Positions 43,814 through 53,236 of a stretch of 64,000 nucleotides of DNA are shown here, piece by piece; position 1 is the stretch's first letter, and every line of letters starts with the position of its first letter. The stretch is from Chryseobacterium sp. SSA4.19 (GTDB lineage: Bacteria > Bacteroidota > Bacteroidia > Flavobacteriales > Weeksellaceae). The DNA lies in contig NZ_JAKVIP010000009.1 of the NCBI RefSeq assembly GCF_022601875.1, positions 62,001 to 126,000 on the forward strand, written 5' to 3'. The notes below the pieces were generated by a model, which worked only from the letters and a program-made list of their open reading frames with translations, searched no databases and was not told the DNA's origin. The position numbers and the translations under genes are program-made.

Positions 43814-46800
43814 ATGTTTAAGAAATTCATTCGCAGACCTGTTCTGTCAATTGTAATCTCATTGATTATTGTATTTATGGGAGTGTTGTCACTGGTAAAA
43901 CTGCCGGTTACCCAATTCCCTTCCATTTCGCCGCCGAAAGTAAACATCACCGCAGAATATCCGGGTGCCAACAATGAATTGCTGATCAAATCCGTGGTTA
44001 TTCCATTGGAAAGAGGTTTAAATGGTGTTCCCGGCATGAAGTATATGACTTCCGATGCCGGAAATGACGGGGAAGCATCTATCCAGGTAGTTTTTGATCT
44101 GGGAACTGACCCTAACGTGGCTGCCGTAAACGTCCAGAACCGTGTATCTTCCGTTGTTAATAAACTTCCGCCGCTGGTGGTTCGTGAAGGGGTGAAAATC
44201 ACCCGTGAAGAACCTAATATGCTGATGTATATTAATTTATACAGTGATGATCCGAAAGCGGATCAGAAATTCCTTTTCAATTATGCCGATATCAATGTAA
44301 TGTCTGAGCTGAAAAGGGTAAGCGGAGTAGGTTTTGCCGATATCCTGGGAACCAGGGAATATGCAATGCGCGTGTGGTTGAAGCCCGACAGGATGACGGC
44401 ATACAGCATTTCAGCAGATGAAGTGATGGAAGCTCTAAATGCTCAGAGTCTGGAAGCTTCTCCGGGAAAAACAGGGGAAAGTTCAGGGAAACGTTCGCAG
44501 TCATTTGAATATATTTTAAAATATCCTGGACGTTTCAATAATGAAAAAGATTACGGGAATATTATCCTTAAAGCGAAAGCTGACGGAGAATTTGTACGGT
44601 TAAAAGATGTGGCGGATATTGAATTTGGTTCCTCGATGTATGATATCTATTCAACACTGAACGGGAAGCCTTCTGCCGCAATTACAGTAAAGCAATCTTA
44701 CGGATCTAATGCAAGCGATGTTATCAAAAACGTAAAATCGTTGATGGCGGAACTGCAGAAAACAACCTTCCCGAAAGGTATGCACTACGACATCAGCTAT
44801 GACGTATCAAAATTCCTGGATGCATCGATTGAAAAGGTAGTTCATACTTTATTTGAAGCCTTTATCCTGGTAGCCATTGTGGTATTTCTTTTCCTTGGAG
44901 ACTGGCGTTCAACACTGATTCCGGCGATTGCGGTTCCCGTTTCACTGATCGGTACCTTTGCCATAATGTCGGCATTCGGAATCACACTGAATATGATCTC
45001 ACTCTTTGCCTTGGTAATGGCAATTGGGGTGGTGGTTGATGATGCGATCGTGGTCATTGAAGCCGTCCATGCCAAGATGGAAGAGAAGCATTTGTCTCCG
45101 TTAAAAGCTACGGAAGAGGCTATGCATGAGATCAGCGGAGCTATTATTGCGATTACCCTGGTGATGGCATCCGTATTTATTCCGATTGCATTTATGTCAG
45201 GTCCGGTTGGGGTATTTTATCGTCAGTTCTCCATTACTATGGCTTCTGCCATTATCCTTTCAGGAGTAGTGGCCTTGACACTTACTCCGGCTTTATGTGC
45301 TTTAATCTTAAAGAACAATCACGGAAAAGCAAAAAGAAGAACACCGATTACTGTTTTCCTGGATAAATTCAATAATTTATTTACAAAAGGAGCCAGTAAA
45401 TATGAGAAAGTACTGAATAGAACAGTCAAGAAGAAAACATTTACCCTTCCGTTGTTATTAGCATTCTGTGCATGTACCTTTTTCCTGAGTAATTCGCTTC
45501 CTTCAGGGTTTATTCCTGCGGAAGACCAGGGGATGATCTATGCCATTATCCAGACTCCTCCGGGTTCAACACTGGAAAGGACTAATCAGATCGCGAAAGA
45601 ATTATTGAGAGAATCCGAAGGCATTGACGGAGTGCAGTCTGTGTCTTCATTAGCAGGATATGAGATTTTAACGGAAGGTACCGGTTCCAACTCGGGAACT
45701 TGTCTGATCAACCTTAAAAGCTGGGAAGACCGTTCGGAGTCTGCCGCGGAAATTATAGAAAAACTGGAAGAAAAAGCTAAAAATATTCCGGGTGCCAATA
45801 TAGAATTCTTCCAGCCGCCGTCTATCCCGGGTTATGGTGCTGCCGGCGGTTTTGAGCTTCGTTTACTCGATAAAGCCGGAAGCGGTGATTACCAGAAAAT
45901 GGAGAAAGTAAGCAATGATTTTGTGAATGAACTTAAGAAGCGCCCGGAGTTGGGTTCTGCCTTTACCTTCTATTCTGCGAGTTTCCCGCAATACATGCTG
46001 AAGATTGATAATGATTTAGCTGAACAAAAGGGTGTAACCATAGAAAAAGCAATGGATAATCTGTCGACGCTGATCGGTTCGAATTATGAGACCAGCTTCA
46101 TCCGTTTCGACAGGCCGTATAAAGTAATTGTACAGGCGGGTCCGCAATATAGGGCACTACCTACAGATTTGTTGAAATTATATGTGAAAAACGACAAAGA
46201 CCAGATGGTTCCATATTCCGATTTTATGCATCTGGAAAAAGTATATGGTCTCTCCGAAATTACGAGACATAATATGTACAATTCTGCCGAAGTGAGCGGT
46301 ACTCCTGCACCGGGCTACAGTTCCGGTCAGGCCATTGCAGCCATTAAAAAAGTAGCCGATAAAACACTTCCGAGAGGTTTCGGAATTGACTGGGCAGGGA
46401 TTTCCAAAGATGAAGTAAGCCGGGGAAATGAAGCCATATTTATTTTCCTGGTGTGTCTTGGGTTTGTATACCTGATCCTTGCAGCACAGTATGAAAGTTT
46501 CATTCTTCCGCTGCCGGTCATTTTATCATTACCGACAGGTATTTTCGGAGCATTCTTATGTCTGAAACTGCTTGGACTTGAGAATAATATTTATGCTCAG
46601 GTGGCAATGGTCATGTTAATAGGTTTATTGGGTAAAAATGCCGTATTGATCGTAGAATTTGCTGTACAGAAGAAAGCAGAAGAAGGAATTCCGGTAGCAC
46701 AGGCTGCGATTGAAGGTGCTGCGATTCGTTTCCGTCCGATTCTGATGACGTCATTTGCCTTTATTGCAGGTTTGATTCCATTGGTAATGGCCACCGGACC

Positions 46801-47008
46801 GGGGGCGATCGGTAACCGTACGATCGGTACTGCTGCGGCAGGCGGGATGCTGATTGGAACTATTTTCGGATTAATGATCATTCCGGGATTGTATTACATC
46901 TTCGGAACCATTGCAGAAAAGTCGAAGCTCGCAAGATATGAAGAAGAAAATCCTTTGACAGAACAAACAGAACCTTATCAACACGATAATAAACATGAAG
47001 ATTTATAA
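43814..47008 (+). CDS. RND multidrug efflux permease (HAE1 type)
   Basis: 1064-residue inner-membrane proton antiporter like AcrB. Twelve helices with two large periplasmic loops. Key features: FIRRPVLSIVISLIIVFMG at the start, proton-relay Asp pair in GVVVDDAIVVIEAVHAK (helix 4), and Lys in GLLGKNAVLIVEFAV (helix 10). Trimer assembly is expected. Substrates are probably amphipathic drugs or bile-like compounds, inferred from the HAE1 class. Its 3' end overlaps the channel gene by 14 bases. Confidence 0.95.
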   Translation: MFKKFIRRPVLSIVISLIIVFMGVLSLVKLPVTQFPSISPPKVNITAEYPGANNELLIKSVVIPLERGLNGVPGMKYMTSDAGNDGEASIQVVFDLGTDPNVAAVNVQNRVSSVVNKLPPLVVREGVKITREEPNMLMYINLYSDDPKADQKFLFNYADINVMSELKRVSGVGFADILGTREYAMRVWLKPDRMTAYSISADEVMEALNAQSLEASPGKTGESSGKRSQSFEYILKYPGRFNNEKDYGNIILKAKADGEFVRLKDVADIEFGSSMYDIYSTLNGKPSAAITVKQSYGSNASDVIKNVKSLMAELQKTTFPKGMHYDISYDVSKFLDASIEKVVHTLFEAFILVAIVVFLFLGDWRSTLIPAIAVPVSLIGTFAIMSAFGITLNMISLFALVMAIGVVVDDAIVVIEAVHAKMEEKHLSPLKATEEAMHEISGAIIAITLVMASVFIPIAFMSGPVGVFYRQFSITMASAIILSGVVALTLTPALCALILKNNHGKAKRRTPITVFLDKFNNLFTKGASKYEKVLNRTVKKKTFTLPLLLAFCACTFFLSNSLPSGFIPAEDQGMIYAIIQTPPGSTLERTNQIAKELLRESEGIDGVQSVSSLAGYEILTEGTGSNSGTCLINLKSWEDRSESAAEIIEKLEEKAKNIPGANIEFFQPPSIPGYGAAGGFELRLLDKAGSGDYQKMEKVSNDFVNELKKRPELGSAFTFYSASFPQYMLKIDNDLAEQKGVTIEKAMDNLSTLIGSNYETSFIRFDRPYKVIVQAGPQYRALPTDLLKLYVKNDKDQMVPYSDFMHLEKVYGLSEITRHNMYNSAEVSGTPAPGYSSGQAIAAIKKVADKTLPRGFGIDWAGISKDEVSRGNEAIFIFLVCLGFVYLILAAQYESFILPLPVILSLPTGIFGAFLCLKLLGLENNIYAQVAMVMLIGLLGKNAVLIVEFAVQKKAEEGIPVAQAAIEGAAIRFRPILMTSFAFIAGLIPLVMATGPGAIGNRTIGTAAAGGMLIGTIFGLMIIPGLYYIFGTIAEKSKLARYEEENPLTEQTEPYQHDNKHEDL

Positions 47009-48437
47009 TAAATATATAGCAGCCATTGCCTTATCGCTTGTTTTAGCAGGCTGTAAGGCACCAATGGCAACCGTTGTAAAAGATGAGATAAAAGAAAATG
47101 TGCCTCAGAACTTTAATCAGGAAGAACATGCGGATGCCAATACCAATAGTGGAACCACACCCTGGAGGCAATTTTTCACTGATCCGAATCTTGTCGCTTT
47201 AATAGAAGCCTCCTTGAAAAATAATCAGGAGCTTATGATTACGCTTCAGGATATTGAAATTGCAAGAAGCGGTGTTTTGGCAAAAAAAGGAAGGTTGACT
47301 CCTACCGTTTCTGCAGGTATAGGGGCGGGTGTAAAAAAAGCGGGCCGCTACACCAGCGAAGGAGCCGGTGATGCTACGACCGAAATTGAACCCGGAAAAG
47401 AAATGCCCGATCCGCTGGGAAATTTTGAGGGCGGTTTAATGGCGAACTGGGAAATTGATATCTGGAAAAAATTAAGAACCGAAAAAGAATCAGCCGTTGC
47501 CCATTATCTTTCAACGGTTGAGGGGAAAAACTTTGTTCTTTCCAACTTAATTGAAGAAGTAGCGGATAACTATTATGAACTTTTGGCTCTGGACAATCAG
47601 CTGGATATTATCCAGCAGTATATCAAGCTGCAGCAAAAAGCATTGGAAATCTCAAAAATTCAGAAAGAAGCGGCGGCAACTACTGAACTGGCTGTAAAGA
47701 AGTTTGAAGCGGAATTAGCGAAGTCTAAAGCAACGGAATATACTATCCGTCAGGAAATCACGGAAAAAGAAAATGAGATCAATGCGCTTTGCGGCCGTTA
47801 TCCTCAACCGATTGTAAGATCAAAAGACAGTTTTATGACTACCATTCCGCAAACGGTTTATACTGGAATTCCTTCACAGTTGCTGGCGAATCGTCCGGAC
47901 ATCAAACAAGCAGAGCTGGAGCTGAAAGCATCAAAGCTTGACGTGGAAGCTGCAAGAAAAGAGTTTTATCCTTCCCTGGAAATTTCTGCAACGTTAGGAT
48001 TGGAGGCTTTTAAACCTTCTTACCTGGTGAAACTGCCGGAATCCATGGCAGCGAGCTTAGCTGGCGAACTTGCCGGACCGCTGATTAATAAAAGTGCGAT
48101 CAAAGCAAACTTCCAGACGGCAGATGCGAGGCAGATCCAGGCCTTGTATGAATATGACAAAACCATTCTGAATGCCTATCTGGATGTGGCCAATCTGATG
48201 TCAAAAATTAAAAATATTGACCAGTACTATCAACTGAAATCACAGGAAACGAAGTCACTGGAACAATCGATCGATATTGCCAATCAACTTTTCCGGAACT
48301 CAAGAGCGGACTATCTGGAGGTTCTACTGAATCAAAGGGATGCCTTGGATGCCAAAATGGAACTTGTTGAAGCAAAACAAAAACAGCTGAGTACAGTTGT
48401 TGATATTTATAAGAGCTTAGGCGGAGGCTGGAAGTGA
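46995..48437 (+). CDS. Outer-membrane efflux channel (TolC/OprM type)
   Basis: 480-residue lipoprotein channel: lipobox LAGCKAP, NodT/OprM-type motif TPWRQFFTDPNL, then two long helical repeats with LIEASLKNNQEL and ANRPDIKQAELELKASKLDVEAARKEF split by strands, and a second repeat ending LFRNSRADYLEVLLNQRDAL. Forms the outlet of the tripartite pump with the two preceding gene products. Last gene of the operon; a terminator follows. Confidence 0.94.
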   Translation: MKIYNKYIAAIALSLVLAGCKAPMATVVKDEIKENVPQNFNQEEHADANTNSGTTPWRQFFTDPNLVALIEASLKNNQELMITLQDIEIARSGVLAKKGRLTPTVSAGIGAGVKKAGRYTSEGAGDATTEIEPGKEMPDPLGNFEGGLMANWEIDIWKKLRTEKESAVAHYLSTVEGKNFVLSNLIEEVADNYYELLALDNQLDIIQQYIKLQQKALEISKIQKEAAATTELAVKKFEAELAKSKATEYTIRQEITEKENEINALCGRYPQPIVRSKDSFMTTIPQTVYTGIPSQLLANRPDIKQAELELKASKLDVEAARKEFYPSLEISATLGLEAFKPSYLVKLPESMAASLAGELAGPLINKSAIKANFQTADARQIQALYEYDKTILNAYLDVANLMSKIKNIDQYYQLKSQETKSLEQSIDIANQLFRNSRADYLEVLLNQRDALDAKMELVEAKQKQLSTVVDIYKSLGGGWK

Positions 48438-48462
48438 TTATAAATCCTTAATGTTTTAAAAG

Positions 48463-48495
48463 AAAAGAGGCTTTCCGTAAGGATAGTCTCTTTTC
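48463..48495 (+). terminator. Terminator of the RND operon
   Basis: AAAAGAGGCTTTCC pairs with GGATAGTCTCTTTT with one mismatch, around the loop GTAA, 26 bases after the operon's last stop. Confidence 0.75.
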
Positions 48496-48980
48496 GATTA
48501 AACTGAAAACTTTAATAAAAACAGATCCATGAAGAACCTCTTCTCAATTACCTGTTTTGATACAGATAAGTCATTTAATTTCTGATGGTTATTAGTTTAT
48601 AATACCGTTGATTTTAAAAAGCCAGCCTTCCCTAAGATAATTGCTGTTTTAAAGAAGGCGGCAGGATATGATCGAATCATCATGTTTTTAGCAGTTATTA
48701 GTTTTTACCCTTAGTCTGAACCGTATTTTCGGGGGTGAAATTTTTATTATTGTTTTCTTTTTAATATTTCGTTTACAAGGATATTCGTTATTGCAAATTA
48801 TATTGCTGAACTCTGATTCCAAAATTATGACCTAAGATCGGAATATAAAAATGGTTGTTGTCTTGATTTATAAATTACGACATCCTAATCAGAGAATTAA
48901 TTAAGCTTAGTATACTGATAATCATATAGGATTTTTTGTAAAATAGAAATAATTCTATTTCCCTTATTAATTCATTATTC
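48496..48980. other. 485-base gap with no supported gene
   Basis: Only frames of fewer than 20 codons are present. One weak inverted pair is seen, GCCTTC at 48625-48630 and GAAGGC at 48654-48659. The rest is AT-rich and holds nothing I can name. Confidence 0.4.
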
Positions 48981-49014
48981 TTTGACAAAACCATGTTGAT
49001 TTTGCGTAATTTTG
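48981..49014 (+). promoter_or_regulatory. Promoter of the TPR/HTH regulator gene
   Basis: TTTG (48981-48984), 22 bases, then TAATTTTG (49007-49014), 32 bases before the GTG start. Confidence 0.55.
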
Positions 49015-49045
49015 CCCTTTATTATTTACGGAATAACTCATTAAG

Positions 49046-50749
49046 GTGATTAAAAAAATATTTTTTATATTTTTTACGGGATGTTTTAAAATTTTGCTTG
49101 CTCAGCAATCCTATGATGAATATGATCAGCTCAGGTCAAGATATGAACATTTTGAAGAAAATAATGACCAGGCATCCCCATTTATTCAGCAGTATATTAA
49201 CAAGGCGAAGAAGGAAAAGAACTATGAAAAGCTGGTTCAGGGATATAAGGACAGGGTGTTTTTTTCTTCCGACAATGAAGATAAACTGAAATATGCAGAC
49301 AGTATGATTTGGGCAGCCAACCTGTCGGATATTGAGGATCTTAAAATTGTTGCGCATATCGACAAAGGAGTTGTTTATTATTATCACTACAAAAAATTCC
49401 AGCTTGCCCTTAATGAATACCTTGAAGCATATAAGTATTCCAAAAATACGAAAAACGATTACATAAAATTTCAGAATCTCTATCATATCGGGGTCGTAAA
49501 AAGTTATCTTGGATATTATGAAGAAGCGTCTGAAATATTTACAAAATGTATCATTCACTACAGGGGAAAAGTAAAGGCTATTATCAAATCCCATCCCAAC
49601 GAAATTTACAATAACAATAAAGGGTATCTGAACAGTCTTCATCAACTGATCATCTGCTACCGACATCTTGGAAAATACAAAGAGGTCGATTCAGCCATAC
49701 AGAGAGGCCTTTCTGAAACAGCGGCTAATCCTGAATATGCTCAGGAAAGGGGATATTTTCTTTTGTCGAAAGGAATTTCAGAATATAGGAATAACCGGTA
49801 TCAACATGCTTTGACATATCTTAATGAATCTTTAGCTTCCATGAAGAACAACAGGGATTTTGCGAGGCTTTCCGTTAATTATTTTTATATCGGGAAAAGT
49901 TACGGTGGACTGAAAAATACTCACGAGTCGGTTGTTTATTATAAAAAAATTGATTCTATTTTCAACCGGCATCAATTTATTCTTCCTGAATTAAGGGAAA
50001 ATTATGAACTCCTGATCGATTACAGCAAAAAGCATAACGATCAGGCAAATCAGCTGTACTATACCAGCCAGCTTTTGAAAGCGGACAGTATTATGTCAAA
50101 GGATTTTAGTTACCTTTCACCGAAAATACACAAAGACTATGATACCAGTACGTTGCTGGATGAAAAAAATAAACTGCAGAATATTAATTATCTGATAACA
50201 GTAATTATTATTGTCCTGATTACCTGGGCCGTCGGGCTGATTATATTATTTGCCAAAAGGCATAAGAAAGCAAAAGAAATTAAGCAGAAATATATTTTCC
50301 TGGAAGAAAAGTTCATGAATGAACAGGGCATTATGGAGAAAGAGGACATTCCTGTTGAAGAAAAGAAACACTTATTACATGAAAGTAAAGTAGAGGAACT
50401 TCTCCGTAAGCTGCAATCCTTCGAAGACAGAAAAGACTTTACTCAAAAAGGGCTTACGATCAGTAAGCTGGCAACCCGCTTAGGAACCAATTCCAACTAT
50501 CTTTCCCAGGTTATTAATGAATATAAAGGAGTGAACTTTAATAAATACCTGAGCCAGCTGAGAATTCAATATATTACCGCTTTACTCTTCGAAGACAAAA
50601 GATACCTCAAATACAGTATCGAAACTTTAGCTGGTGAATGCGGTATTGCTTCCAGGCAAAACTTTTCCGATCTTTTCTATGAAATCAACGGAATCCGCCC
50701 TACAGATTTTATTAAAAGCAGGATACAGGAACTGGAGGAAGAAGAATAA
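49046..50749 (+). CDS. Membrane-anchored TPR protein with AraC-type DNA-binding domain
   Basis: 567 residues with a GTG start that gives a signal-like leader (MIKKIFFIFFTGCFKILLAQ). About residues 60-350 form TPR-like helix pairs (ALNEYLEAYKYSKNTKNDYI, ARLSVNYFYIGKSYGGLKNT); one membrane helix lies near residues 379-402 (NYLITVIIIVLITWAVGLII); a cytoplasmic AraC-type helix-turn-helix ends the protein (LTISKLATRLGTNSNYLSQV and YSIETLAGECGIASRQNFSD). This layout, common in flavobacteria, lets a periplasmic TPR sensor act directly on DNA. Targets unknown; the RND operon upstream is a candidate only by position. Confidence 0.88.
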   Translation: MIKKIFFIFFTGCFKILLAQQSYDEYDQLRSRYEHFEENNDQASPFIQQYINKAKKEKNYEKLVQGYKDRVFFSSDNEDKLKYADSMIWAANLSDIEDLKIVAHIDKGVVYYYHYKKFQLALNEYLEAYKYSKNTKNDYIKFQNLYHIGVVKSYLGYYEEASEIFTKCIIHYRGKVKAIIKSHPNEIYNNNKGYLNSLHQLIICYRHLGKYKEVDSAIQRGLSETAANPEYAQERGYFLLSKGISEYRNNRYQHALTYLNESLASMKNNRDFARLSVNYFYIGKSYGGLKNTHESVVYYKKIDSIFNRHQFILPELRENYELLIDYSKKHNDQANQLYYTSQLLKADSIMSKDFSYLSPKIHKDYDTSTLLDEKNKLQNINYLITVIIIVLITWAVGLIILFAKRHKKAKEIKQKYIFLEEKFMNEQGIMEKEDIPVEEKKHLLHESKVEELLRKLQSFEDRKDFTQKGLTISKLATRLGTNSNYLSQVINEYKGVNFNKYLSQLRIQYITALLFEDKRYLKYSIETLAGECGIASRQNFSDLFYEINGIRPTDFIKSRIQELEEEE

Positions 50750-50905
50750 TCTTATGTTACAATGGTAATATAAATCTGTGATGTTGAATTTCATTTTTTA
50801 GAGATGATTATTACATTTGTAGCGAGATACAAATAGCCTAATCGCAAGTCTTTTTGATCTAGATCTATAATTCTTGAATATTTATGAATTCAAAAAGAAT
50901 CAAAT

Positions 50906-51310
50906 ATGATATTTACGTTATTAAAAACCCTTACTTATTTATTCTGGAGCTTGAAAAAATATTATGAAAAAGTTTGGTTAACAAAGGGGCAGTATAATAA
51001 GACGATATTAGCTTTTAGTTTCCCCTATAATATTCCTATAATGCTTTTTTCGGGAGCCTTTGTTCAGGTATTTATTAACCCCTATTTAGAAATGGAGATA
51101 TTGCGAATAATAATATTTTTATTATTTACTTTATTAATCTTCTTTTTATTAGCGCAGCCTTTAAAGTTAATTTTCCCTAAGAAAAAGATTGAAAGCTTAT
51201 CTTATACAAAAGATGAGGTAAAAAAATATCGATTAAATATTTTATACTTTTTCCTGGGTCTCATACTCTTAATTGCATTATTAATGATATATAAAAAGTA
51301 TGTTAGCTAA
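50906..51310 (+). CDS. Hypothetical three-helix membrane protein
   Basis: 134 residues with three hydrophobic segments: about residues 37-58 (FSFPYNIPIMLFSGAFVQVF), 66-86 (ILRIIIFLLFTLLIFFLLAQ) and 111-129 (LYFFLGLILLIALLMIYKK). No domain recognised. Very AT-rich compared with its neighbours. It ends before a palindromic repeat and a strong terminator, and its own promoter is not clear. Confidence 0.6.
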   Translation: MIFTLLKTLTYLFWSLKKYYEKVWLTKGQYNKTILAFSFPYNIPIMLFSGAFVQVFINPYLEMEILRIIIFLLFTLLIFFLLAQPLKLIFPKKKIESLSYTKDEVKKYRLNILYFFLGLILLIALLMIYKKYVS

Positions 51311-51354
51311 TCGAGAAAAAGGTAGTGTGAACTATTGTATTCGGAGCTATTTAC

Positions 51355-51403
51355 GGAAGTATACCTTGAGCTTTTGCGAGCGTCTCTCTCGCTCATAACT
51401 TCA
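51355..51403. repeat. Nested palindrome, possible REP-like element
   Basis: GAAGT (51356-51360) pairs with ACTTC, TGAGC with GCTCA, and GCGAG with CTCGC, giving a stem of several segments separated by short bulges. GC-rich compared with the flanks. It could be a dispersed REP-type repeat or part of an RNA end. Confidence 0.4.
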
Positions 51404-51413
51404 GTATAAAATC

Positions 51414-51445
51414 AAACCACTGCAAAAAAATGCAGTGGTTTTTCA
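51414..51445 (+). terminator. Strong hairpin terminator before the M20 peptidase gene
   Basis: AAACCACTGCA (51414-51424) pairs perfectly with TGCAGTGGTTT (51431-51441), followed by T. Confidence 0.82.
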
Positions 51446-51492
51446 TTTCCACTAAACAAGATATCGCAAACCAGAACAATCCAAAAATGATC

Positions 51493-51500
51493 TATATTTG
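51493..51500 (+). promoter_or_regulatory. -7 box for the M20 peptidase gene
   Basis: TATATTTG, 42 bases before the start. Confidence 0.5.
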
Positions 51501-51542
51501 TAATTCCCGTAAGTCCTCACGAAAATAAAACCAACCAAATCC

Positions 51543-53078
51543 ATGAAAAAGCTCATCTTCATTCTCATAAGCCTTCTTATTCTCCTGATCATTATTGTTT
51601 TGATTAAAACATTTACTTATCCGTTTAAAAAAGTAAATACCAATACTTCAATTGGCTGGAAAATGATAAAAGACGATTCTGCCATTCAAAGGCTGTCGGG
51701 AGGGCTGAAGATTCCGTCTGTCTCTTCTGGCGAAATGGGAGAATTTAATTATTCAACATTTGATACCATTAACGAATATCTTAAAACTTCTTACCCGCTC
51801 GTGTATGAGAATACAGAATTTGTCGAAGTGAATACCTACGGGTTGGTGTTCAGGCTGAAAGGCAGCAACCCTTCGCTTGACCCTATTTTATTTCTTTCCC
51901 ATACCGACGTGGTGCCTCCCGGAGATGCAGAAGTGAAAGATAAAAGCGAAAATGTTTTCAGGCCGAATGATCAAGCGTTGCCTCCGGTTTCAAAAGTTAC
52001 CGAAGACTGGGACTTCGGTCCGTTTTCCGGAGCAGTGGCCAATGGAAGGATTTATGGCAGAGGAGCAATTGATGTGAAAGGAATGCTGTTTTCCTTGATG
52101 GAATCCCTGAATAGTTTAATTAAAAATAAAAATGTTCCCCAACGGGATATTTATCTGGCGTTTGGATTTGATGAAGAAGTCGGCGGACAGCAGGGTGCAG
52201 CGAAAATTGCAGCGTATTTTAAAAGTAAAAAAATTAAGTTTGATGCTGTGTATGACGAAGGAGGATTGATTCTGGAAAAAGGCAGTGTAGCAGGAATTAA
52301 TTCTGATATAGCGGTGATCGGTTGTGCAGAAAAAGGCTTTCTCTCCGTAAAAATCAAAGTAAAAGGTTTAGGTGGACATGCTTCGATGCCCCCAATGGAA
52401 AGCGCAATCGGAAAAGCGGCTGTCATTATGCAGAGGCTGGAGCGCGACCAGATGAAACCGATCATCACGCCATTAATCAATGAATTCTTTACCAATATCG
52501 GCGGTTCCATGTCATTTATTAACCGGATAGCCATTTCAAACCAATGGTTATTAAGGCCTGTGCTGTTGTCTCAACTGACAAAAAATAATTCCACCAATGC
52601 ATTGGTCCGCACCACTACAGCGTTAACCATGATGAAGGGCAGTGATGCGCCGAACGTCCTTTCTCCTGAAGTTGAATTTGTCGCTAATTTCAGGCTTTTG
52701 CCAGGCAATACAGTTAACGATGTTAAGACACATATTGCCGAAGCTACCAAAGGATTTGATGTGGAAATTGAAGAAATTGACAGTGTAAAAGAAGCGTCTG
52801 CTGTTTCCCCGACCCATACTAAAGCTTTTAAATTGATGGAGTCGGCCATTAAAGAAATCCATCCTACCGCAGTGGTGACACCTTACCTGACTGTTGGGGC
52901 TACTGATGCCTATAAATATCAGATCGTAAGCAAAAATATTTACCGGTTTATGCCGATCAAGATCAATGATGCCGAAAAGCAGTCTATTCACAGCACCAAT
53001 GAATACCTGAGCATTGAAAATTACATGAAGATGATTCATTATTTTGAATTGATCATGAAGAATTATGATAAGCAATAA
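51543..53078 (+). CDS. M20-family metallopeptidase, membrane-anchored
   Basis: 511 residues with one N-terminal helix (LIFILISLLILLIIIVLIK), so the catalytic part probably faces the periplasm. M20 motifs with both zinc sites: LSHTDVVPPGDAE, RGAIDVKGMLF, FDEEVGGQQGA and VYDEGGLILEKG, and a final His in QSIHSTNEYLS. The lid/dimer domain includes KGLGGHASMPP. Resembles carboxypeptidase-S-type (CPS1-like) enzymes, which trim C-terminal residues from peptides or cleave N-acyl amino acids. Monocistronic. Confidence 0.9.
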   Translation: MKKLIFILISLLILLIIIVLIKTFTYPFKKVNTNTSIGWKMIKDDSAIQRLSGGLKIPSVSSGEMGEFNYSTFDTINEYLKTSYPLVYENTEFVEVNTYGLVFRLKGSNPSLDPILFLSHTDVVPPGDAEVKDKSENVFRPNDQALPPVSKVTEDWDFGPFSGAVANGRIYGRGAIDVKGMLFSLMESLNSLIKNKNVPQRDIYLAFGFDEEVGGQQGAAKIAAYFKSKKIKFDAVYDEGGLILEKGSVAGINSDIAVIGCAEKGFLSVKIKVKGLGGHASMPPMESAIGKAAVIMQRLERDQMKPIITPLINEFFTNIGGSMSFINRIAISNQWLLRPVLLSQLTKNNSTNALVRTTTALTMMKGSDAPNVLSPEVEFVANFRLLPGNTVNDVKTHIAEATKGFDVEIEEIDSVKEASAVSPTHTKAFKLMESAIKEIHPTAVVTPYLTVGATDAYKYQIVSKNIYRFMPIKINDAEKQSIHSTNEYLSIENYMKMIHYFELIMKNYDKQ

Positions 53079-53181
53079 TTAAAAACAAACACTTAGAAAT
53101 GATAATTTAAGTAATTGATTATTAGTGTTTTGTAATCTATTCTAATTTTTTATTTTAAAAAAATATAATTTAAAAATAACA

Positions 53182-53215
53182 CGACAAGTTTTGTCGCATT
53201 ACTGCAATAGCTTTG
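53182..53215 (+). promoter_or_regulatory. Promoter with a palindromic operator-like site
   Basis: CGACAA (53182-53187) and TTGTCG (53191-53196) form a perfect inverted pair separated by 3 bases, located at the -33 position of a -7 box TAGCTTTG (53208-53215). The start codon is 21 bases further on. A repressor or activator site is inferred. Confidence 0.5.
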
Positions 53216-53236
53216 TTTCATTAAAAATACAGAGCT

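Noticed and set aside
46597..46881. Ala/Pro/Ile-rich frame opposite the RND permease
   Set aside because: A typical antisense shadow of membrane-helix codons.
49136..49666. 176-codon frame antisense to the TPR/HTH gene
   Set aside because: The sense strand encodes a coherent TPR protein; the antisense frame has no family features or promoter.
52623..53075. 150-codon frame antisense to the M20 peptidase
   Set aside because: Overlaps the conserved end of the peptidase; no independent support.
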